A DNA stretch of 64,000 bases from Hydrogenophaga sp. NFH-34 (GTDB lineage Bacteria; Pseudomonadota; Gammaproteobacteria; Burkholderiales; Burkholderiaceae_C): assembly GCF_021401345.1 (NCBI RefSeq), contig NZ_JACBGE010000018.1, positions 1-64,000 of the forward strand. The letters are read 5' to 3'. Shown piece by piece: positions 55,388 to 64,000 of the stretch. Below the pieces are notes generated by a model, which had not been told where the DNA came from, made no database searches, and saw nothing but the letters and a program-made list of their open reading frames with translations. The translations under genes and the position numbers were made by a program. Position 1 is the stretch's first letter. Every line of letters begins with the position of its first letter.

Positions 55388-58081
55388 TCAGTTCAGCAGG
55401 CCGAGGCGGCGGGCGATGGCCACCGCCTGCGTGCGGCTGTGGGCGCCGAGCTTCATGTTGATGTTGCGCAGGTGGGTGCGCACCGTGCTGTCCGAGACAT
55501 AGAGCTTCTCGGCCATGGCGTTGTTGGAGTAGCCCTCCACCAGCAACTGCAGCACACGCAGTTCCTTGCGCGTGAGCGGTTCCAGCACGCCGCCGGGCAG
55601 GTCTCCGGGCAGTTCGGTCTCGGCCGGCAGGGGGCCGAAAGCCTGCAGCAGCCGCTGCAGGTAGTCCCCCAGGAGCGGGTCGCGCGACTGGCCGCTGTCG
55701 TGCAGGGCCTGGTAGCGTTGCACCAGGACGCCCACGGCCGGCCCTTCGTCCAGCACCAGCCGCATGAACCCCTCCTGGCTGGCGAACTGCAGGGCCACCC
55801 CGACCTGCGCCACCGCCGCCGGCGTGTCGCCGGAGCGCTGCAGGGCCAGCGCGCGCAGCAGGCGCAGCACCAGCAGGCGGCGCTGCCGGTCGGCCCGGCT
55901 GGCGGTCTCGATCTGCGCATCGAGCAAGGGCAGGCTGGTCGCCGCATCGCCGTGGGCGACGTGCCAGCGCAGCCGCGCCAGTGCCATGTATTCGATGTCG
56001 TGCGCGAGCAGGCGCTGTTGCTGCTCGCGCGCCCACAGGGTCGGGTCGTCCGCCCGCACCAGTTCGTCGTGGGCCGCCGAGGCGTGCCCCTGCAGCATCA
56101 GCAGGCGCGCGCGCTCCAGCTTGGCCGCGGCCACCACGCGCGGCAGCTTGCGCTGGTTGCCCAGGTATTCCAGTTCGGTCAGCGCATGGGAGGCCACGTC
56201 CACGTCGCCATGGATGTAGGCGATGCGCGAGCGCATGGCATGGCTCAGGATCATGTGGTCCGGCAGTCCCACGTCGCGCGCCAGCGGCAGATAGACATTG
56301 AGCAGGTGATCGGCCTGCGCGAGCTGGTTGGCTTCGTAGAGCGCGCTGGTGTAGAGCACGCCGGCCCAGGCGTTGCCGTGGGTGTGGTGGTAGTTGACCG
56401 CGTGGGTCGCGTCGACCGCCAGCCGGAACCGCGCCGTGGCCTGGCGCAGCCGGCCTTGCTGCAGGTCGACCAGGCCTTCGGTGGACTCGGTGTACATCCG
56501 GTTGAAGGTGCTGCCACCGTCCTGCTCGCGCCGCGCCGCGTCGAGCAGGTGCAGCGCTTCGCGCGGATCGCCCGCGACCGAGCTGATGTAGGCCATCGCG
56601 TTGAGCAGGGTGCTGTCGGCGAAATGGTTGCCGGTCGGCAGCCGCTGGAGCGATGCGCGACCGGCGATCAGCGCTTCGTCGTTGCGGTCCTGCATCGCCA
56701 TCAGCATCGGCCGCATGCCGTCGGCGTGGGCGCGCAGCAAGGGGTCTTCGCTGCGATCGACGCCGCTGCGTTCCAGCAGCTCCATGGCTTCCCAGGGGCC
56801 GCGCGTGAAGCTGGCCGCCCACACCGCGATCATCTGCAGCCGCAGGTGCCCGCGCAGTTGTGCGGCGGGCAGCGTATGGAACCAGCGCCCCAGCAGGCGC
56901 ATGCGGCCCTGTTCCAGGAAGTCCTCGGCGTTGGCATCGAGCAGCTCCATGGCGTGCGGGAAGTCGCCGCCTTCGATGGCGTGGTCGATGGCCGGCACCG
57001 GCCGCTCGTGCGACTCGTACCAGCCCGAAGCCGCCAGGTGCAGCCGCGCCACCTCGTCGGGGCGCTCGCGCTCAAGCTGCGCGCGCAGGTAGCCGGCGAA
57101 CAGGCTGTGGTAGCGCCAAGTGCGTTGTTCGCCCGCCACCGGCGTGAGAAAAAGGTGGTCGGCGTCGAGCTGTTCCAGCAGGGCGGCGCAGTCGGTGCGC
57201 GGATTGAGCGCAGCGCAGACCGAGGCATCGAGTTGTCGCAGCAGGCTGGTGCGCAGCAGGAACTGGCGGATCGGTGCTGGCTGGCGCGCCAGCACCTCTT
57301 CGGCCAGGTAGTCGGCCACGGCGCGGTCGGAGCCCGAGAACCGCTCGACGAAATCCGCCACGTTCTCGTGGCGGTCCAGGGCCATCGACGCGAGCCACAG
57401 CGCCGCGATCCAGCCTTCGGTCTTCTGGTGCAGGCGGAACAGCTGGTCCGGGTTGAGCGCCTGCGCGCGGCGCTGGTCGAAGAACGCGGTCGTGTCTTCC
57501 AGGCTGAAGCGCAGGCGGTCGGCCTCGATCTCCGTCAACTGGCCACGCACCCGCAGCCGAGCCAGTCCGAGCATGGGCAGGTTGCGCGAACCGATGAACA
57601 GGCGTCCCCGGCGCGGCAGGTGTTCCGCGATCTCGCGCACCAGACCCAGCACGGCGGCCTCGTGCACGGATTCGAATTCGTCCAGGAACAGTGCGAACGG
57701 GCTGTCGGCCTGCGCCAGCGCCTGCACCGCGTCGCGGCCAGCATCGGCGTCGTTCAGCCCCAGGCGGTGGACGGCTTCGTCGAGCGCGCTGAGAAAGCGC
57801 GAGGTGTCGTTGTCGGCGCGGTCCAGCGTGAGCCAGACCGTGGGCACGCCCTCGCGTTCCAGGCGCTCCCGGGCCTGCACCAGGGCGGTGGTCTTGCCGA
57901 ATCCCGCCGGTGCGCGCACCAGCACCAGCTGGCCCATGCCGTTGCACAGGGCATTGCACAGTTCTGCGCGGGTGACTTGCGACGCGACCGGCGCAGGGGC
58001 CTGGAACTTCGTCTCCAGCGCCACGGTGTTGCGCGCACGGAGTGGGGGAGCGGTGCTGTTGACAGGCTCGGGAGCAGACAT
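55388..58081 (-). CDS. LAL-type (MalT-like) LuxR-family transcriptional regulator
   Basis: A protein of 897 residues. Walker A is RAPAGFGKTT (56-65), Walker B is FALFLDEFES near 135, and a long TPR-like helical region fills the middle. The C-terminal LuxR helix-turn-helix is LTRKELRVLQLLVEGYSNNA to VRTHLRNINMKLGAHSRTQA (about 828-890). It is related in layout to the regulator at 38619 but clearly different in sequence. It is divergent from the FadB-like gene across operator S5. ATG 58081 or 58090 are both possible starts. It is a prime candidate for reading the five TCGTC sites. Confidence 0.9.
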   Translation of the reverse strand: MSAPEPVNSTAPPLRARNTVALETKFQAPAPVASQVTRAELCNALCNGMGQLVLVRAPAGFGKTTALVQARERLEREGVPTVWLTLDRADNDTSRFLSALDEAVHRLGLNDADAGRDAVQALAQADSPFALFLDEFESVHEAAVLGLVREIAEHLPRRGRLFIGSRNLPMLGLARLRVRGQLTEIEADRLRFSLEDTTAFFDQRRAQALNPDQLFRLHQKTEGWIAALWLASMALDRHENVADFVERFSGSDRAVADYLAEEVLARQPAPIRQFLLRTSLLRQLDASVCAALNPRTDCAALLEQLDADHLFLTPVAGEQRTWRYHSLFAGYLRAQLERERPDEVARLHLAASGWYESHERPVPAIDHAIEGGDFPHAMELLDANAEDFLEQGRMRLLGRWFHTLPAAQLRGHLRLQMIAVWAASFTRGPWEAMELLERSGVDRSEDPLLRAHADGMRPMLMAMQDRNDEALIAGRASLQRLPTGNHFADSTLLNAMAYISSVAGDPREALHLLDAARREQDGGSTFNRMYTESTEGLVDLQQGRLRQATARFRLAVDATHAVNYHHTHGNAWAGVLYTSALYEANQLAQADHLLNVYLPLARDVGLPDHMILSHAMRSRIAYIHGDVDVASHALTELEYLGNQRKLPRVVAAAKLERARLLMLQGHASAAHDELVRADDPTLWAREQQQRLLAHDIEYMALARLRWHVAHGDAATSLPLLDAQIETASRADRQRRLLVLRLLRALALQRSGDTPAAVAQVGVALQFASQEGFMRLVLDEGPAVGVLVQRYQALHDSGQSRDPLLGDYLQRLLQAFGPLPAETELPGDLPGGVLEPLTRKELRVLQLLVEGYSNNAMAEKLYVSDSTVRTHLRNINMKLGAHSRTQAVAIARRLGLLN

Positions 58082-58219
58082 GGGGCGCATTCTGCGCCGG
58101 ACCCGCGACGAATCCCCTGGGGTGGCTGTCACCGGTATGTCACCCAGGACGGTCGGTGGTTTTCCGGCAGCCTGCTGGCACGGGGCGTGCGGTTGAACGC
58201 CGCCGCTGCGTGGCCGTTT

Positions 58220-58263
58220 TCGTCGCTTCGGACGATGTGCCCACAGGGTGCGCTTTCTAGACT
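58220..58263 (+). promoter_or_regulatory. Operator S5 (TCGTC-N6-GACGA) and promoter of the fadB-like gene
   Basis: TCGTCGCTTCGGACGA lies at 58220-58235, with TTTT before it and ATGTGCC after it. Exactly 22 bases later is TAGACT (58258-58263) as a -10 hexamer. It is 70 bases before the GTG start at 58306 and sits in the spacer shared with the LAL regulator gene on the other strand. Class-II activator geometry. Confidence 0.68.
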
Positions 58264-58305
58264 GGCTTTCGATTCGGCATGGTGTCGAAGAGCGGGAGTT
58301 GCCCT

Positions 58306-60471
<2,166 letters not shown>

Positions 60472-60491
60472 ACTTCTCTGGAGCCCATTCC

Positions 60492-61274
<783 letters not shown>

Positions 61275-61376
61275 TCAGATGCCCTCCGCCCCGCGATGGG
61301 GAGGAGGTTCGCGCAGGCCCGGCATGTCCTCGCATGCCGCCGGGCACCGGCCCGGTCGGCCATGCCCGCGCATGGC

Positions 61377-63287
61377 TCAGCGCAGCACGCTGGCGAAGTA
61401 GGCCGACAGTTCGTCGAAGCCGTCCAGCGGCAGCACGTTGGCCACGTACTGGTCGGGGCGCACGACGATGAGGCAGCCGCGTGCGCGGTCGATGCCGCGC
61501 AGGGCGTAGATGTCGCCCGCACCCTTGTGGTCGGTGCAGAAGATCTTTTCGTGGTCCTGCAGGCCGAGCTTGCCGGTCTTCGGTTTGAGCAGCGCCGGCA
61601 TCTGCCCATAGTCGAGCTGGTCGAAGGTGGGCTGGAAGACGGCGCGCACATCGATGATGGCGTCGATGTCTTCACCCGGGCGGGTGTGCCGGACCACCGG
61701 TGAGGCCGGGTGATTCGCCAGCCAGTCGGCGAGGCGGGCCATCGGCGCATCGGGCTGGCCTTGGTCGCCCTGGCCGGCGAAGGCGTAGAGGCGCCAGCGC
61801 GCGTCGGCCTCGGCCGCGTGGCCGAGCTGCATCTGCTTGGCGTCCGACAGGCGCACCACGGGCGCCGAGTGGAAGCGGCGGCCGATGGCTTCGCCGGTGG
61901 CCAGGGCCTGGTGCTTGCCTTCGGCAAACAGGGGCGACGTGTCGTACTTCACCGCCGTGCCGCCGGTGAATTCCAGGTTGGCCTTGAACTGGCGGATGAT
62001 GCGCGGCTCTTCCTTGCCCTCGCGTTCGGCCTGGGTGGTGGGCGCGGACATGATGCGGGCCCACTCGTGGTCGGTGTCGACCAGGCGCTTGGCCTCGGTC
62101 AGGCGCTCCTTGCTGTAGCTGCGCAGCAGGCAGGCATCGGCCCGGCCCTGCAGCACGTGCACCAGTTTCCAGCCGAGGTTGAAGGTGTCCTGCATGGACA
62201 CGTTCATGCCCTGGCCGGCCTTGGGCGAGTGGGTGTGGCAGGCGTCACCGGCGGTGAACACGCGCGGCGCGCGGTCGGAGCCTTCGGGCACGTCGTCGAA
62301 CTTGTCGGTGATGCTGTGGCCGATGTCGTAGATCGACCACCAGACGATCTCCTTCACGTCCAGCGAATAGGGTTTGATGATGCGGTTGGCCGCCGCAATC
62401 ATGTCGTCCTGCGTGAACTTCTTGCTCGCGGCCTTTTCGCCTTCCTTGAGCTTGTCGAGTTCCACGTACATGCGGAACACGTAGCCGCCTTCGCGCGGCA
62501 GGATCAGCACGTTGCCTTCGTTGGCCGACGAGATCAGGCACTTCTGGCGCACATCGGGGAAGTCGGTGTTGGCCAGAATGTCCATCACACCCCAGGCCTG
62601 GTGCGCGGCATCCCCGTGCAGCACGCCGCCGATGGCCTTGCGCACGGCCGAATGGGCGCCGTCGCAACCGACCACGTAGTTGGCGCGCACCGTGCGTGTG
62701 GCGCCCCAGTTGATGCCGGTCGCGTCCTTGAGCGTGACCGTGACCGGGTGGTCGTCGGTGGTTTCGTCGATGGTCAGGCCCAGGATTTCCCAGCCGTAGT
62801 CGGGCGCCAGTCGGGAGGGCGAATTCGCCATCACTTCCAGAAACAGCTCGTGCAGCCGCGCCTGGTTGATCAGGATGTGCGGCATCTCCGAGCTGTCGTC
62901 GGCCACGTCCTGCACGCGGCCCACGCGCTGGATGTGCGCGGGGTTGGTCGGGTCGGGCATCCAGAACGCGGTCTGGTTGACCCAGTAGGTCTCGCGCTTG
63001 ACCTTGTCGGCGAAACCGAAGGCCTGGAACATTTCCATGGTGCGCGTGTTGATGCCGTCGGCCTTGCCCTTGATGATGTTGGTGGGCATGCGCTCGACGA
63101 TCATCGTGTCGATCTCGGGGAACTGCGCCAGTTGCGCGGCCAGGCACAGGCCGGCCGGGCCGGTGCCGGCGATCAGCACGTCCACCTTCTCGGGCAGCGG
63201 CTCGTTGACACCCCGGTTGCGCCGGTTGGGGGCCGCCTGCTTGATGTCGGGGTTGCCGCCCCGAAAGCCGTCTTTGTAGAACTGCAT
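61377..63287 (-). CDS. mobA: 3-Hydroxybenzoate 4-monooxygenase-like flavoprotein hydroxylase (MobA-like)
   Basis: A protein of 636 residues, the length of MobA and phenol 2-monooxygenase. The FAD motif is LIAGTGPAGLCLAAQLAQFP (about 38-57), the DG motif is YVVGCDGAHSAVRKAIGG near 205, and the GD motif is VFTAGDACHTHSPKAGQGMN near 345, followed by the C-terminal thioredoxin-like domain (VVRPDQYVANVLPLDG). The pattern and the MQFYKDGFRGGNPDIKQ start resemble Comamonas MobA, which makes protocatechuate from 3-hydroxybenzoate. Divergent MarR gene supports the match. A related aromatic substrate cannot be excluded. Confidence 0.8.
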   Translation of the reverse strand: MQFYKDGFRGGNPDIKQAAPNRRNRGVNEPLPEKVDVLIAGTGPAGLCLAAQLAQFPEIDTMIVERMPTNIIKGKADGINTRTMEMFQAFGFADKVKRETYWVNQTAFWMPDPTNPAHIQRVGRVQDVADDSSEMPHILINQARLHELFLEVMANSPSRLAPDYGWEILGLTIDETTDDHPVTVTLKDATGINWGATRTVRANYVVGCDGAHSAVRKAIGGVLHGDAAHQAWGVMDILANTDFPDVRQKCLISSANEGNVLILPREGGYVFRMYVELDKLKEGEKAASKKFTQDDMIAAANRIIKPYSLDVKEIVWWSIYDIGHSITDKFDDVPEGSDRAPRVFTAGDACHTHSPKAGQGMNVSMQDTFNLGWKLVHVLQGRADACLLRSYSKERLTEAKRLVDTDHEWARIMSAPTTQAEREGKEEPRIIRQFKANLEFTGGTAVKYDTSPLFAEGKHQALATGEAIGRRFHSAPVVRLSDAKQMQLGHAAEADARWRLYAFAGQGDQGQPDAPMARLADWLANHPASPVVRHTRPGEDIDAIIDVRAVFQPTFDQLDYGQMPALLKPKTGKLGLQDHEKIFCTDHKGAGDIYALRGIDRARGCLIVVRPDQYVANVLPLDGFDELSAYFASVLR

Positions 63288-63337
63288 GTGTTGTCTCCTG
63301 GGTTGAAGGGCGCCCTGGGCGGTCTGCCGGCGCGTGG

Positions 63338-63395
63338 CGCGAATAATATCTGTACATACTATTTTGCGTCAATACTGTATGTGTACTTATCAATA
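63338..63395. promoter_or_regulatory. Divergent mobA/marR promoter with inverted repeats
   Basis: TGTACATAC (63351-63359) and GTATGTGTAC (63377-63386) form an imperfect inverted repeat in a strikingly AT-rich spacer. For mobA (minus strand) TTGACG (63372-63367) and, 17 bases on, ATATTA give a good sigma-70 promoter that overlaps the first arm. MarR proteins bind such near-palindromes and repress until the aromatic inducer arrives. Sequences are visible; binding is inferred. Confidence 0.6.
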
Positions 63396-63425
63396 ACTGT
63401 CACGACCGGCGGATACGATGCGCAC

Positions 63426-63869
63426 ATGACCGATTCTTCAGAGACGCCGATGGACTCGCTCGACATGGCGGGCCACCTGATTCGCCGCCTGCACCAGCAG
63501 TCCAGCCAGGTTTTCATGCAGCGCACCCAGGCGGCGGGCTTTGACCTGACCTCGGTCCAGTTCGCGGCACTCGACGCCATCCGCGCCCAGCCGGGCACGG
63601 ACCAGGCGCGTGTCGCGGAAATGATCGCCTACGACCGCGCCACCATCGGGGGCGTGATCGAGCGGCTGGAGCAGAAGGGCTGGATCCGCCGCGTGGTCAG
63701 CGAACGCGACCGCCGGGCGCGCGAGCTGTCGCTGACGCCCGAAGGCGAGCGTGTGCTGGCGGCGCTGCTGCCGGTGGTGCGGGCGCTGCAGGACGATATC
63801 CTCCCCTCACTGAAACCGGCCGATCGCGAACGCTTTCTCCAGCTCGCCCGCCAGGCGCTGCGTTCGTAG
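63426..63869 (+). CDS. mobR: MarR-family transcriptional regulator (MobR-like)
   Basis: A protein of 147 residues. The winged helix is visible as LTSVQFAALDAIRAQPGTDQ, RVAEMIAYDRATIGGVIERL and GWIRRVVSERDRRARELSLT (the DxRxxR wing). ATG 63426 follows the AT-rich control region. The divergent flavoprotein hydroxylase at 61377-63287 makes this pair look like mobA/mobR, where MobR represses mobA and is released by 3-hydroxybenzoate. A downstream gene on the same strand starts 36 bases after its stop. Confidence 0.87.
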   Translation: MTDSSETPMDSLDMAGHLIRRLHQQSSQVFMQRTQAAGFDLTSVQFAALDAIRAQPGTDQARVAEMIAYDRATIGGVIERLEQKGWIRRVVSERDRRARELSLTPEGERVLAALLPVVRALQDDILPSLKPADRERFLQLARQALRS

Positions 63870-63905
63870 ACCCATCTTTGATAGGGCTTTCCCAGGCTTC
63901 GCACC

Positions 63906-64000
63906 ATGGACATTCCCCGCATCTTCAACGTGATGGAGAGTGCACACCGCATTCACAACCCGTTCACGCCCGACAAGTTCGCCACGCTGGGCGCGGCGCT
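63906..64000 (+). CDS. Probable SAM-dependent methyltransferase, N-terminal part (partial)
   Basis: An open frame from ATG 63906 to the window edge, 31 complete codons: DIPRIFNVMESAHRIHNPFT and then PDKFATLGAAL. This resembles the start of small class-I methyltransferases in which an HRIHNPF segment precedes the SAM-binding motif. The motif itself would lie beyond the window, so the call is tentative. It follows the MarR gene by 36 bases in the same direction. Confidence 0.45.
   Translation, partial: MDIPRIFNVMESAHRIHNPFTPDKFATLGAA

Noticed and set aside
61275-61376. Terminator between the convergent SDR and mobA
   Set aside because: GC-rich with several weak inverted repeats, but no clear stem with a T tract could be defended.

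Overview
The window is GC-rich, densely packed bacterial chromosome. The gene families (three TRAP transporter sets, LysR regulators, a complete Liv-type ABC importer, beta-oxidation enzymes, a MobA/MobR-like pair and a two-hairpin GC-rich interspersed repeat) suggest a betaproteobacterium of the Comamonadaceae (Hydrogenophaga / Acidovorax / Polaromonas / Comamonas type). This is inferred from gene content, not from a marker gene. I saw no rRNA, tRNA or CRISPR array.

Region 1 (1-8001) holds the tail of an FAD-dependent oxidoreductase, a NIPSNAP protein, a LysR regulator, an NAD-dependent epimerase/dehydratase, a TRAP importer (dctP-dctQ-dctM) and three short-chain dehydrogenases (SDRs). It looks like an uptake-and-oxidation operon for an organic or hydroxy acid. 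Region 2 (8068-10467) holds a PaiB-like protein and a divergent lysE/argP-type exporter and regulator pair. Region 3 (10483-17128) is a minus-strand operon SDR > dctP > dctQ > dctM > split transketolase, with a divergent LysR. Its SDR has lost its normal stop codon where a repeat abuts it. Region 4 (17137-25964) holds kup, a KdpE/short-KdpD two-component system and a three-gene ABC efflux system.

Region 5 (26091-28857) is an accessory patch. It has a LysR/DMT-transporter pair around a perfect AT-rich palindrome, a decayed IS110-family transposase fragment and a catB-type chloramphenicol acetyltransferase gene of visibly lower GC.

Region 6 (28917-61274) is a large acyl-CoA catabolic island: thiolase, Liv ABC importer, two acyl-CoA ligases, a TRAP importer in the order P-M-Q, an ACAD10/11-like phosphotransferase plus acyl-CoA dehydrogenase pair, a second acyl-CoA dehydrogenase, four atypical crotonases, a nitronate-monooxygenase-like flavoprotein, an alpha-methylacyl-CoA racemase-like protein, a dienoyl-CoA-reductase-like SDR, a FadB-like fusion and further SDRs. 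It encodes two large MalT-like LuxR (LAL) regulators. The main discovery is a 16-bp inverted repeat, TCGTC-N6-GACGA, found five times in this island. Each copy lies in an intergenic region before a transcription unit, and each is exactly 22 nt upstream of a plausible -10 hexamer, so centred near -42.5. This defines a candidate LuxR-type operator and regulon.

Region 7 (61377-64000) is a MobA-like flavoprotein hydroxylase divergent from a MarR regulator, as in the mobA/mobR pair for 3-hydroxybenzoate, with an inverted repeat between them. A probable methyltransferase gene runs off the end.
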